Positions 26,395 to 38,565 are shown, counted from the first letter of the stretch. The stretch: 64,000 nt of DNA from Gymnothorax reevesii (GCA_029721435.1 CM056582.1:40878611-40942610), one strand, 5' to 3'. A program made the numbers and translations. The notes: generated by a model not told the origin, from the letters alone.

Positions 26395-26960
26395 GATATT
26401 ATGGAATCGTCATTGCCTCGACATGTGCATCCGCGTTCGCTGTGTCTGCCGCAGATTCTTTGTGTTAACGCGATAACTCAAAAAGGTTTGTATAGATTCT
26501 TTTCAAATTTTATATGCCTGTACATCTCATCAAGACGACGAACAGGATTGATTCTGAGCTTTGTATTATGAGTAATAATACATACATTAACCCATTAATA
26601 TCCTTTCAGACCTGAGTATCATATTGCCTGATATGTAAGGAAAATCAGCTTGAAATTTTGTCATTTTATTCTTTGTAATGCAAGTCAGTACTATAGAATC
26701 AACATTGCAGTCTCGTCTGCATCCACAGTGTCCGTGTTTGCTGTAGATCTTTCGTGCTAGCACGATAACTCAAACGATTTTATAGATACTTTTCAAATTT
26801 TATATGCCTTTAGATCTTATCAAGACTAGAACTGGTTTGATTTTGGGCTTTGTATCATTAGAAATTAATTAAATAATTCATTTCCTGGAACACCTGAGTT
26901 CTAGCATATTGCCTGATAGTGAAGCAATATCACCTTTAGATTTTGCCATTTGATTTTTTC
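26395..26960. repeat. tandem duplication, period about 295 bp
   Basis: The phrases ATAGAATCAACATTGC / GGAATCGTCATTGCC, CACGATAACTCAAA / GCGATAACTCAAAA and CTTTTCAAATTTTATATGCC occur once in each half, in the same order. Two diverged copies; no coding potential. Confidence 0.7.
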
Positions 26961-27559
26961 CGTCGTGATAAATAACCGCTAAATACTACACCTAAAATAT
27001 CAAGAGATAATAATTAATTACTGGCCACATGAAAAATAGTTACATGTATTTTCCCGTATTAATGAATAAATACAGGTGGTCAGAACATATATAAGATGAA
27101 ATTGGGTTCAGTTAGCAATCATTTCATAAGGCTGTCTGGGGCAGTACTGTAGCTGGGCTATTTTTTTGGGAGCTTTCGCTTGGGGGTTTCGTTGATATAC
27201 CCTTAGCTGTCAGGGTTGACAGTGTCGGCCTTGTTTTATTTGTAAATATACGTCCATTTCTGCCATTTTGGCCTGTAAATCATTCCAAAAAAGTTGTGAT
27301 TTAGGGCAATTTAGGACTAGTAATGAGGTTAAGAAAATGTTTTTTTCTAGTTCATGAATTGTATGATTGTACAATGGCTTGAAGTTTAATTTAAACAAAC
27401 TGGCAGCATTCCTCGTGACGACCACCCCCAGATATTTAAATGAGCTTGTTGCTAATTTGAAGTGAAAATTTGTTTTAATAGATGCCCCTGCCACTGAGGG
27501 TTTGTGAAGCCCGTAAAATTATTGTGATGATTTGAAAATCACAACAAAGAAAACCAGCA

Positions 27560-27875
27560 ATGATGACTAAAACAAACATCCGTCTTTCAGATGAGACATC
27601 CGTCTTTCGGATGAGACGTTAAACCGAGGTCCTGACTCACAGTGGTCATTAAAGATCCTATGACACTCTTCGATAAGAGTAGGGGGTTCCCCGGTGTCAT
27701 GGCTAAAGTCCCAACCTGGCTCATTCGATCTGCCACCTAATCATCCCCTGATCTAATTGACTGTGCAATTCCTCCTCTCCCTCCCCACCTCTACCCCCAG
27801 GGCTCCCTTGAAAAAGAGATTTCAATCTCAATGGGACTTCCCTGGTTAAATAAGGGTTGTATATATTCTTCACTG
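27560..27875 (+). mobile_element. SINE or LINE 3' tail (fish type)
   Basis: CATCCGTCTTTCGGATGAGA, CATTAAAGATCCTATGACAC and GATTTCAATCTCAATGGGAC followed by GGTTAAATAAGGG are familiar parts of a fish retroposon tail. It is followed by an A-rich run near 27880. The first 18 bases are duplicated (27578 and 27596). The exact family is not assigned. Confidence 0.45.
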
Positions 27876-28443
27876 ATTAAAAAAAAAAAAAAACTCTACT
27901 AATAATCCATTGTTCAATCCTCTCATAAGACTCTAATGCCACTATGTAACTCTGTTGCCAAAACAAAAACTCTGCCTTGCTCTGCTCTGGTCTGTCTAAG
28001 ATCACAGCATTTATATAGACTAGCAACATTCTGGAAAGATCTACAGGATTCCTAGGTAATCCCGCCCCCTCAAGGCAGGAAGATACCAGAAGCTTCTAGA
28101 AAGTACTAATCCATTACAAATGATATTACATCAGATCATGTTTTGCTACATACACACCACCAGAGGGTGCTGAAGAACAAAATAAATAGCTGACCAGCAA
28201 GGCACCGAAAACAGCATGTAACAAATCTCCATTCACAAATGATATACAGTGCTTTACAAAAAATATTCATACATAACATTATTAAATTATCCAATTTTGT
28301 GAACCCAAAAAAGAAAAAAAACCTATGAAAATGGCATTTACCAAAGCTTTTATAATCAAGAAAACCACAAAGCGCTGGTGTGAGTAAAAGAGTAATATTG
28401 AAAAGTTGGTGCTCTTGGGTCTCTGGAGAAAAAAAAAATATCT

Positions 28444-28580
28444 ATCAATCCAAAAAATAGATGAAATCCAGGCACTCAAACGCTTCGAAGCAGTAGAAGT
28501 AAAAAGCCTTTATTTTCACAAATAAAGGCTTTTTATGAGTTTGAGTGCCTGTATTTCATCTACTATTTTCTGGATTTACG
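28444..28580. repeat. large imperfect hairpin
   Basis: ATGAAATCCAGGCACTCAAA near 28459 pairs with TTTGAGTGCCTGTATTTCAT near 28539. The inner arms AAAAAGCCTTTATTT (about 28501) and AAATAAAGGCTTTTT (about 28521) pair around a 3-base loop. The whole structure spans about 135 bp and has the shape of a foldback MITE. Confidence 0.8.
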
Positions 28581-31500
28581 AAGTTTGTTGAATTCTGTAC
28601 ACTAGTTTTCAAGGCGAACCAGATAAACAACATGCTGTACTTCCATACAGATGGATGGACGGACACACAAGGGTAACTTATATGCCCTTGCCAAATATGG
28701 CGGGGGCATAATAAGGGTTTATTTTGAAAATTCCATTGAAATTCATGTGGCAAAACATCAAATAAAATGCAATTGTATAGTTTTCAGTGTAAAACAGGTC
28801 AAAGATAATTTACGAATCACTGCTTTCAGTTTTTATTTTAACATACTGTCCTGACTTTCTCTGATTTGATACTGTAACTTCATTGACAAAAGTCGTAGCT
28901 ATTGATGGCACATGCTAGGCCCATGCAGCTGTGGTTCCATTATCAGTTCTGGTCACTGCTGAGCCGCAACCTCACCATTCACCCCCCCCCCCCCCCCCCC
29001 TCCCCAGTCGGGTGAAGGGGCTCTGTGTGGGCTGCTGGAGGATTCTCGTGGAGTTGGGGTGGGGCTTCAGGAGTTGGCAGGAGCGGGGTTGGCTTGCTGC
29101 CACCGTCTGACCTGGGGAAGGACTGCAAACCGGTCGACGTACACCAGGCCATCTAACGGGCAGACGCCGTTTCAGTAGCTGTGAAGTATGCTTGGCCTGG
29201 ACTAAGGCTGGGAGGAGACTGGCCTTTATTTCACTCTCCAAGTACTAAACTTGGTAACAGCCATGTTTGATTTAAGAACTTCTGTAGCAGCCTGAGCTAA
29301 GGAATTTGCGCATTATAACTGTCTTCGCCCTCGATCATTGACTCATTGAGCCCAATGTGTCTCTTGCTTTGACCATATTCAGTAATGTGATTATAAGTAA
29401 TTGTAATAGCATTGTTTGCGCGCCGAGTCATTAATGAACCTTTGCATCTGAGCCCTCAGTTTCTGAGGGTTTCCTTCCAAAGAGAACAGGATCATCTAGT
29501 AAGTGAAGAATAAGGGCTGTGTCACACAGCTCGATGTCACGGCGCCTGGTGGACTGTGGGACCGTTCACCATGGACTTGTGGACATCGAAGAAGCATTGG
29601 AAGCAGCTAGCCACTTTGTTTTCCCCAATTCTGCTTGTTTTTGGGTGTTTCTGACCTCTGTTTACATTTTAAGCTCTTAACATTTGCTCACCCGGAGATA
29701 CGGCACGTTTGTGATTATTTTCCCTCATTTCTCCGTCTGCTGTATGCTTCCAGTGGCATGAGCTCTTTTCAGGTTTGCTCACCTGGTTTGGGGCTTTATG
29801 GTAACAGTACAGGCTGTTTTATGGCAAAATAACAAATCAGCAATTTTGCTTTTTCGCTGCCTGACATTGCTTAGTGTGGACTTCAGCCATAGTTCTACCT
29901 TTTCTCCATGGAAGTTTTGCCTTCCCTACTTGGCGCAGTGCATTTGATTGAGATGATGAATCACAGGATTTGTAGTTTCTGTTGCGGAAATGCATGAAAC
30001 ACTTGTACCTTCATCTCATTTCAACTGCCGCATGACCTGGTGGAAGCCTGAGAACACAAGAACATCGAAAAGGATTAATGTAAATTCAGTTTTGTTTTTT
30101 GATATTATAACTTATCTGTTTATCTTTCCTTTTTCCCCTCTCTATTTTATCCTTCCTTCTTTTTGGAAGGTAAGAATGTTTACCGCTAGAAAGTGTAGAC
30201 TTGGCAGGAAAAGCTCATGGCTTCAAGTGCATGCGAAGTGGCGGTTTGAGTGTTTCTGCACGACGGCAATCACAGGGGGTTAGCGCTCATGCTGTTATGA
30301 AAGAGCCAGTGCATTTCATAAAACCCAAATCCATCTAATTAACTGCATGTTTATGGTGGACATGCTATATTTCATGTAGCTGTTCTTACTTCTTTTATTG
30401 GCCAGTGATAGTTGCTGGAACATTGCAGAGAATTAAACCAAGTTGTCAGGTCCCTGATTCTGCAAACATGACTGTCTTTGTATTCTTGAATCAGTTCAGT
30501 GTTTCTTTCACTCATGTGGGGGCAGGCCTCTGTCAGGCCCGTCAGTGTTTGAGCAGAACTGACATGATGCAAACCCACCCCCTAAATGAGCCTTGGCACC
30601 GAAACTTCAGTAATCGCACTGGTCTGTTGTGGTGGCACATACAGCTAGTTATAGCAAATCCAAGGCACTAGTTATTTGCGCTGTGATTTACTTCATAAAC
30701 CATTACTGGTATGACCTCTAGCTTTGCATCCCTTGGGGACCCGGTCCTCAAATCACGGTCCTTGAGGTCCGAGAACTGCTGGTTTTCCACCCTCCCTTTT
30801 CCTGGGAGTCAGGTGTAAAGACAGTCTGGCCAATCAGGGGCGCTAATGTCCATTTACTTACCTGGGGTAAAAGAAAACCTGGAAAAATTCAGAGAAAATT
30901 TAAACATCAGAAACGGTATAAATGATGAATTTGGTGTAGTTTGCATGTTGTATCTGGTCTTAAGTCTGTCTTTACCATCTGTGCAGAACTACGTACCCAT
31001 TATACCCAGCTGATCATCTGAGAATGATCAAAGTGCTGCGTCAGGCTGCTCAGGATATTGGCGTATGCAGGTTTATACTGCCTCAGTTAGATGAGTCAGT
31101 CCACGCACACTGAAATTTGAGTTTTTGAAGGAAATTTCACCGTTAGCACTTGTAGCTGCTCCTTGTGTTCATGTTTTACTCCCCTTGTGTTGATTGTCTT
31201 CACGTTCATCTGTCTGCTGGCTGCCTGATTCAGCGGCTCGTGTCCGGTGCTGTGAAACGATAAGATGGCCACAGAGCAGCCTCGTTGGCCACTTGCTGTC
31301 AGGACTGTCAATAATCTGTGTCATTAGAGTAACGGAGGGAATAGGAATAGTGCTGTAATGGCCATTGGGGGAATTTTGGGAAATTGTCATAAAGATGGCA
31401 TAATGGGGATAGGAGGATATGGTACAATTTGTCTCCAAGTAATCAAGTCTGGGGAAAATCTGTTTTTGATTGAGAGAAGAACACCATGTTGCTCGGCAGG

Positions 31501-31608
31501 CATGGATCGTGCGAGGCGGATGCCTTTAAATCAAAGATGAATGCTCTGTTTATTCGAGATTCGAGGTCATTTTTTTGTGCTAATGGAGTCTTCAATTTTG
31601 TCTCCTAG

Positions 31609-31649
31609 CCTGCAAAAGCTTGTTAAACAAAAAAGCTGATGGTGTGAAG
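31609..31649 (+). CDS. camk2g: camk2g exon I: first variable-linker exon, ACKSLLNKKADGVK
   Basis: This is a 41-nt exon after TTTTGTCTCCTAG and before GTAAGA. With the G carried from exon H it reads ACKSLLNKKADGVK and ends in phase 0. It starts the variable linker between the regulatory segment and the hub. Vertebrate gamma and beta have ATKSLLNKK and delta AAKSLL, so the Cys at the second position is unusual. KADGVK followed by PQTN is the short-linker arrangement also known in beta. No KRKSSSS-type nuclear-localisation exon was found between this exon and exon J. Confidence 0.93.
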
Positions 31650-32839
31650 GTAAGAGCTCCATGTTTCTTTTCTCTTGAGCACCTTTGTCTTTAGCCACAG
31701 TTTTCTCTCGTTTACTCTGTTTTTCTTTTTTTCAGCTTCTAACCCCCTGCTAAGATTTCCTCTCTCTCTCGCTCACCCTTGATCTGTCCTGCTCTCTTTT
31801 TTGCCATTTCCTCTACTCTGTCACTGTCACTAATGTTATCCCTCCCTTATTCTTCCCATCTCTGCTGACTAATCCTGGGTGCGACCCATCTTCCAGTCCG
31901 CCCTTTCATAGGCTCTCTCTAAAGTTGGCTCTCGACTCTCCTGCTCAGCCGTCCGGTATGAAGACTGTTCTAGAGGCGGCTGCTACACATTGCATCCAAA
32001 TTGAAGCGCTTTGGATGAAGCGCATCCAAACAGCCCTTTGTTAATTTTGTAATCATAAGCTATGCTAAGTGTCTATCAGGCTATGGTGTAAGTGTGGGTC
32101 CCTCTATGAACTGGTTTGCAACCTTGAACAAACACTGTAGCTAGATTGACAAACCGCACGGGAATGTGAGGATGTTACTGTTTTGCCCGTCTGCCATCTG
32201 ACTCTTTGATGACACTATATGGGCACTGACTAACCCGCTACCATCAACCCCCAGGTCTGATTTGTTCTTTCAAATGAGCTGACGGAGGTATGGGAAACCC
32301 ATTTAGGGGGACTGTCCTGTACCTGAAGGGTAAAGCACTGGGTGGCATTATTAGATCTGGTCTGCTGTGAGAAAAGGGTGGATCACAGAGCTTCCCTTTG
32401 GCTGAAAAGCTGGATGAAGTACTGCGTAACTCCAGTGCCCCCCTCTGAATGTGAGGCTGCTGCCCTGCCATTACCAGCTTTGGTCCGTAATGGCCGTCAC
32501 AAGCTGCTGCTCACATATAATGAAGACCTGCATTCCCCAGGTTCCCTCAATGTAAAGTCTGCGTCTGGGTACAGTGGCTGCTTTGCGTACACCATATTGT
32601 GGGGGATGTTTTGCATATGGGTGTGCTTATGTTTCTGTAACTGTACATCCATACCAAAGGCACAAATAAAGTTTGTTCCTTTAGTTGCAGTGGTCATCAT
32701 TATTGTGGATTACCCTGGTTAAGCCAATTCTTTGATTCTGGATCCAATCGTAGTTACGAGTACATTGAATTCATGTGACTTTTAAATATTCACTGCTACC
32801 TTTGAAGGGTTGAAATTAAAGAGGTTTTAACATAACGTA

Positions 32840-34700
32840 ACACGAATGGCGAGATGGGCCATTCAGCCCAACTAGGCTCGTCAGTTTCTTTATACTATTG
32901 TTAATATATCACTTCAGATACTCAATGACTCAATGGTATCTAGATTTAAGTCAAGCCTGCTCTTGGAAACTCCCAAGGTCTCTGCCTCAACAATATGGTT
33001 AGGCAAGCTATTCAACATCGAAATTACTCTTTGGGTGAAGAAATATTTCTGAATATCAGTGCTAAATTTACCTTTGGTCAACTTCCATTTGTGACCTCAA
33101 GTTCTACTAACAGCACTTGGTCAAAGGAATCCTCCATAATTCACTTTGTTAATCCCTTTAACATATTTAAAGACCTCAATCAGATCAGCCCTTAGTCTCA
33201 TTTTCCTAAGACTAAAGAGATTTAGGATCTTCAGCCTCTTCTCATAGCTTTCATCTTTTATACCCGGAATTAGCTTAGTGGCTCTTCTCTGAACTTTTTC
33301 TAGAGCCTTTATATCTTTCTTAAACTATGGACCCCAGAACTGTACACAATACTCCAGATGTGGTCTGACGAATGTGTTGTACAAAAGAAGCATCACCTCC
33401 TTGGATTTGTACTCAATACTTTTGGCAATGTATTCCAGCATCCGATTGGCTTTTTTAACTACGGACAATGGCTAGAGCCCTGTGAGGGTTTGGTCAACAA
33501 ACCCTGATCTTTTTTGTGTGGAGCACATTCCAGTTTTAAACCTCCCATGAAGTAATCCCACGTAATGTTTTTATTACCTACGTGTACAACTTTACATTTC
33601 ACTGCATTAAATTTCATTTGCCACATTTCTGCCCAATTCTAGATTCTTTCCAAATCATCCTGAATCACTTTAGTGGACTCTAAACTGTCTGCCGAACTTC
33701 CCAATTTACTTTTGTAGTATCATTGACAAATTTAACTAATTTGCTCTCAATCTTCATATCAAGGTCCAACCATACCTAGCTCAGATGAGATACCACTGAC
33801 CACCACTCTTCGTGTTCTGTCCTGTAACTAGTTTTGAATCCACTTCTGGATACCTCCTGTAACTCCAATGGAGCTCTTTTTAAAAATGAGTCTCTTATGT
33901 GGTACTGTATCAAATGCTTTCTGAAAATCCAAGCATTTGATGTCATAAGCCCTGCTCTGATAATAAGTCTTGGTGGCCTCTTCAAAGAATTCTAGAGGGT
34001 TTGTCAGGCATGACCTTCTCTTACGGAAACCATGTTGGCTATCCCTCAAGATATTATTATGTTCAAGAAATAATTCCAGCTTGTCTTTTATGATAGATTC
34101 CAGTATTTTGCATGTAATGTAAGTGAAACTGACTGGCCTGTAATTTCCTGGCTCAGCACGGTCCCCTTTATTATATATCGGAATTATATTGCCCTGCTTC
34201 CAATCAATTGGTATTTCTCCAGTTTCTAAAGACTGTCTGAAGATGGCGGATAGTGGCTTAAAGATGATCTCACTAACTTCCCTGAGCACTCTTGGATATA
34301 AGCCATTAGGACCCACCGCCTTATCTGCCTTTAGTTTATGCTACTTGTCTAACACTTCTTTATCCCTAACCTCAATTTCTGCTAAATAATCTTGAGCATT
34401 GGACATGCCCCCTGGCCGAATAAAAACCCCCTCTGAGGTAAAATTCTCAACAAAGTAACTGTCAAAGGTATCCGCAATATCTTTGTTATCATATAGCAGC
34501 GATCCATATTTATTTTTTATGCACTGAACCTCCTCTTTGACTTTCCTGTTTTTGCTACAGTACTGAAAGAAGTGCTTAGAGTTTTTGCCCCCTCTGCAAT
34601 TTGTCTTTCATACATTTTCTTATTATGGGACATATCCTCTCAGTTCTGGGAGGAAACACAATAATGGGATGCTCTCATTTGTCTTACTGAGGTATGACAG
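32840..34700 (-). mobile_element. 3' half of a non-LTR retrotransposon (CR1/L2/jockey-like)
   Basis: On the minus strand 33828-34316 encodes a reverse transcriptase piece: GPNGLYPRVLREVSE, IPIYNKGDRAEPGNYRPVSF, NILRDSQHGFRKRRSC and CLDFQKAFDTVPHKRLI. The rest of RT and the 3' UTR follow toward 32840. The 5' part toward 34700 is out of frame but still RT-like at DNA level. The opposite strand to camk2g and several stops show it to be dead. The clade is not certain from this fragment. Confidence 0.8.
33828..34316 (-). pseudogene. LINE reverse transcriptase fragment
   Basis: It is a 162-codon frame with the RT fingers/palm block: GDRAEPGNYRPVSFTYITCK, HGFRKRRSCLTNPLEF and the first active-site motif in LDFQKAFDTVPHKRLI (the D of AFD). 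It lacks the FADD/YADD box, which is lost downstream by frameshift. YNKGD replaces the usual FKKGD. Confidence 0.85.
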
Positions 34701-34830
34701 GCAGCAACTCAGTGAATTCAACGTCATCCGAATCCACTCATTACTGATGTAATGAACAGAGATGTTAAACTGATCAATACAAGACTCGAGTTGTAACTGC
34801 GGTGCTGTAACAAAAATGTGCCCCCTTCTT

Positions 34831-36222
34831 AGGTTCTTCTATTTTTGCATATTTGTCACATTTAAGAGTCTCCGATCATCAAACTAATTTTATTATGAGA
34901 CAAAGATCATCTGATTCAACTCAAAATAAAGTTTTGAAATTATTTCATTTTTTGAAGGAAAAATCTATGCAACCCGACCTGGCCCTATGTGAAAATGTAA
35001 TTACCCACTTAGGTACTCAATCTGCTGATTAAATGACTTTAACTGATAATTGTGATCAACTTTAGTGCACACATAGGTGCCCAGTTGAATTTAAACATCA
35101 CATGAATGGGGTCTCAATATGATGAAGGTAAAAAGCTGCACATGATGCCACACTCAACATAAGTTTAAGAACAGATGAGAAACAAAGTTGTCGACTTGAA
35201 TCAGTCTGGAAAGCATTACAAGTCCATCTCTAAGACTCTGGGACTCTTGCAAACCACAGTGAGAGCCATGTCCTACAAATGGAGAAAACCGAGCACAGTG
35301 ACCAGCCTGCTGGAATCCCCTGAAGAGTGCATTGACGACTTATCCAGGTCGTCATGAAAGAACCCAACCTAAAATCTAAGAAACTAAAGGCCTCACTTGC
35401 CTCAGTTAAGGTCCGTGTTCATGATTCCATATTAACAAAGAGACTGGAAGACAAGACGAAAATCACTGCCGACCAAAAAGTACAGAAAGGCTGAACTCAC
35501 ATTTGCCAAAAAACATCTTGATGACCCCTAAGACTTATGGGATGATGATCTGTGAACTGGTGAGTCTAAATTGAAACTTTTTGGTAGACATGGGTCCTGT
35601 TACACCTGGTGCAAAGCTTACCCAGCATACCTTTGTAGGAATATCTTACCAGCTGTCAAACAGGGTGGTAGTAGTGCGATGATTTGCTGCTTCATGACCT
35701 GGTCGACTTGACATAATTGATGGAATCGTGAATTCTGCTCTCTACCAGAAAATCCTGAGGAAGAATATCTGGCCAGCAGTTTGTGATCTAAAGCTCAAAC
35801 GCAGTTCGGTTCTGCAGCAGAACAAAGATCTGAAGCGCAAAAGCAAATTCACTTCTGAATGGCTCCGAAGCAACAAAATGAAGGTTTTGGAGTGGTCTAG
35901 TCAAAATTATGACTTGAATCCAATTCAGATAGTGTGGCGTGGCCTTAAACATATTCGAAAAACCCTCCAATGTGGCTGAGTTAAACTAATTCTGTGAATA
36001 GACATGAGTCAAAATTCCTTCAAAGCAATGCAGTAGACTCATTGCCACTTATTGCAAACATTTAAATGGAGTTGTTTCCACCGAGGGTGGCACCTCAGTA
36101 CATTAAATAATCATATAAATGCTGCACTGTGTGTTTACTCACTTATCTTTGTTTTGTATTAAATTGAGTTGGATGATTGCAAACATTTAAATGTGACAAA
36201 AGCAAAAATAGAAGAATTTCAG
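34831..36222 (+). mobile_element. dead Tc1 element with decayed transposase
   Basis: The ends are inverted: TTCTTCTATTTTTGCAT+ATTTGTCACATTTAA at the left and TGTGACAAAAGCAAAAATAG+AAGAATTTC at the right. In between, 35175-35357 encodes VVDLNQSGKHYKSISKTLG (Tc1 helix-turn-helix), and 35728-35979 encodes MNSALYQKIL...KVLEWSSQNYDLNPIQIVW (the end of the DDE domain). Intermediate phrases are out of frame. It is about 1.39 kb, which fits a once full-length, now inactive Tc1. Confidence 0.85.
35728..35979 (+). pseudogene. Tc1 transposase C-terminal fragment
   Basis: The reading runs MNSALYQKILRKNIWP ... SEWLRSNKMKVLEWSSQNYD then LNPIQIVWRGLKHI. In active copies the second Asp (QQDND) and Glu (PDLNPIE) lie here. 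This copy has QQNKD and NPIQ, so both catalytic acids are lost. Confidence 0.85.
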
Positions 36223-36770
36223 GCAAATGCCTTTTCATAGCACTGATGGACATTAGACTAACGGGAATCTGATTCTGTGGTTTCGGAAAAGGAGTGAGCT
36301 CAATATTCCCTGTCTTTCATCTTTTCACACTGTCATTCTCCTCCAGTCCCCTGGGATTCATACTTATATTTTAGGGGGATTCGTGGAGATCTAGGTATCA
36401 AGTCAAAAACTATCCCTTGCACTTCTGCTGTAAGGAAGTTTTTTAGACAAAAACTAATCTCCCTCCCTTCACGTCAAGGGGGATTTATGAATGTGCCTCA
36501 TATAAAGGCAGCCAGCTCTGCATCCACGCAGGAATTTGCTCATGGAAGCTGGGGCTTAGCTGGGAACATGTTTAGCGATTGGGAGTGTTCAATGGCACTT
36601 CTTGCCCTTTATTATCACCAGACAGTCCGTCTCACGCAATGAGATCGTAGTCATGGTTTTGGACGCTGGGGTCTTGGAGCTATTCTTGGTGGTTGTCTGT
36701 GCTTTGACTTGTGTTAAACATACTAACCTTTTTTTTTTTCTTTTCCTTCCTGATTCTTTGCCTCAAAAAG

Positions 36771-36839
36771 CCACAGACGAACAACAATAAAAACAACGTT
36801 GTAAGCAGCAACAAGGACAGTGCGTCCTCAACACCAATG
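36771..36839 (+). CDS. camk2g: camk2g exon J: linker exon PQTNNNKN...SSTPM
   Basis: This is a 69-nt exon after CTCAAAAAG. It reads PQTNNNKNNVVSSNKDSASS followed by TPM, 23 codons in phase 0, before GTATCT. In mammalian gamma the corresponding exon (PQSNNKNSLVSP...QTAM) also has 23 codons and ends in Met, which supports this end. A stronger-looking donor, GTAAGC, lies inside at 36801 and would give a 30-nt in-phase exon (PQTNNNKNNV). Both ends keep the frame into exon K (EPQTT). The segment is Ser/Asn-rich and probably disordered. Confidence 0.82.
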
Positions 36840-37227
36840 GTATCTCCTCTGAGCCTGCTTACTTTCACTGGCTGTTTGCTGTGGCTGCAGCATGTGCCTC
36901 CGATTTACATCATTTAAAAATGTTTTTTTCTCCAAATTATGATTTTACCCATTTGCGTTTGATTGGTTGTTTACCACCTCCACACCCTTCTCCTGCCTGT
37001 GTCTAGTCCATTAGCCACCCGTCTTCCTTATGTGACATTGCTTCTGTTTTTTGGTGCTTGTCCGCTGTGTTCCCAGCTCCATGCGTGCATTGCAGTTCAC
37101 ATGTGATGTCATCGGTCATGTGATGTGGGGAAAGGGAATAGACTAGCATTCTAGGATTGCTGTTTCATCCATGATTGCTGTCAGTTTGAACCTTGATATT
37201 CAGTGGTCATTTTGGAACTCTACTTAC

Positions 37228-37320
37228 ATCAATCAATTAATCAATAACCTTTATTGCAGGGACGTCCCACTGAGACACAGGTCTCTTTTGCAGGGGAGCC
37301 CTAATTACAATAAAATAATT
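37228..37320 (-). mobile_element. retroposon 3' tail
   Basis: Read on the minus strand, CCCTGCAAAAGAGACCTGTG followed by TCTCAGTGGGACGTCCCTGC and AATAAAGG is a diverged version of the fish retroposon tail also seen at 27800-27860. Only the last 90 bp are present. Confidence 0.4.
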
Positions 37321-37602
37321 ACAATGGAAGGTTAAAGACAAACGGCACACATAAAAATACACAAAAGTCACGAACAGCAATATCAGATTAAAGGAATAAC
37401 AAGTTTTAAACTAGAATAAAACATAATAAAAATAAAAAAATAGCTGACTTTGGTGCCTCAGGACATTATGCAACGTGTTTCAATGTAAACTAATTGTTAC
37501 TCTGGATATCTGAAACAGGCACCAAGGCCTACATAATGTACCTCGGAACCTCTTTTCGAAGTGGACGATTCATTGTTTCAGAAGCTGTTGTCTGTTGGAC
37601 CA

Positions 37603-37955
37603 ACCCATCGCTCATCTCTTAACTGTCCGGGAGACTTGGGCTCATAACCCATTCCTCATCTCGTAACAGTCCGGGAGACCTAAGCTCATAACCCATCGCT
37701 CATCTCCTGATAGTCCAGGAGACCTAGGCTCATAACCCATCCCTCATCTCATAACTGTCCAGGAGACCTAGGTTCATAACCCATCCCTCATCTCATAACA
37801 GTCCAGGAGACCTAGGCTCATAACCAATCCCTCATCTCATAACAGTCCAGGAGACCTAGGCTCATAACCCATCCCTCATCTCATAACAGTCCAGGAGACC
37901 TAGGTTCATAACCCATCCCTCATCTCCTAACAGTCCAGGAGACCTAGGCTTATAC
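37603..37955. repeat. 44-bp minisatellite, about 8 copies
   Basis: The unit CCCATCCCTCATCTCATAAC followed by AGTCCAGGAGACCTAGGCTCATAA starts at 37603, 37648, 37692, 37736 and onward with few changes. No open frame is shared by all copies. Confidence 0.92.
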
Positions 37956-38565
37956 ATAGTGTACCATTGCAGGGTTTCCCAGTGGCAGTTTTCTTTTCAG
38001 GGGGTCCAGCGGCCCACCGGCGACTAAAAAGTGTTGTTGTTTTTTTTTCTTTTCTTTTTTTTTGATGGGGGCCCGATACAGGCCAGCTGGCTGATGGCAG
38101 GGCCCTATACATAACAGATTCATGAATGGAGTAGTAGAGTTTATAGGGTGAGACTCCACTGGGGCCCTGCATTGAATCAGTGTTAGAATTTGATTGGAAA
38201 TCTGAGAATATGCCTACGTAATCATGTGTCATTATAAGATATTCATTCAACATATAAACATCAACTATCGCAGATTAGTATAAATCAGTAGTCTTGAAAT
38301 GCTAACAACCACAAAAAAAATACTTGAATAAAGTCCAAACAGCAAATGAATCTTAAAGCAAGCTGTAAAATTCTGATCGCATGTAACAAAATGATTCATT
38401 ATAATAAATAATAAACAAAAGGCAGTGGATATTCTGCCGTGAACCAATTTTACATTTCTTTGGCTATTTGGCCGTGACTTCTGGTTGGCATGCGCAGTTG
38501 TACCATTTTCGGCCTTGGACCCTTTTGCCAAGGTGATCAGCCGGCAAGCGATTTTTGTCGCTATA

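Larger units (their letters stand above)
19825..31608 (+). other. camk2g: large intron H-I (11.8 kb)
   Basis: It contains a Tc1 terminus, a nearly complete decayed LINE, a 38-bp minisatellite, a 300-bp tandem duplication, a SINE or LINE tail, a hairpin and homopolymer runs. The stretches 23218-25130, 25260-26390, 26970-27560 and 28700-31608 show no coding exon and only scattered repeat debris (for example near 30730-30840, a fragment of a fish MITE). A poly-C run occupies about 28981-29001. Confidence 0.6.
31650..36770 (+). other. camk2g: intron I-J (5.1 kb)
   Basis: 31650-32839 shows no recognisable element. A minus-strand LINE remnant (about 32840-34700) and a dead Tc1 (34831-36222) fill most of the rest. 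36223-36770 is unremarkable and ends in a T-rich tract and CCTCAAAAAG, a rather poor acceptor context (A-rich just before the AG). Confidence 0.6.

Noticed and set aside
31729..31780. Acceptor-like TTTTTTTCAG at about 31735 as a further linker exon
   Set aside because: The phase-0 reading hits a stop after five codons (LLTPC), so it cannot join exon I in frame.
32342..32722. 126-codon plus-strand frame with a hydrophobic C-terminus
   Set aside because: The hydrophobic end alone is weak evidence; no homologous family or splice-site support.
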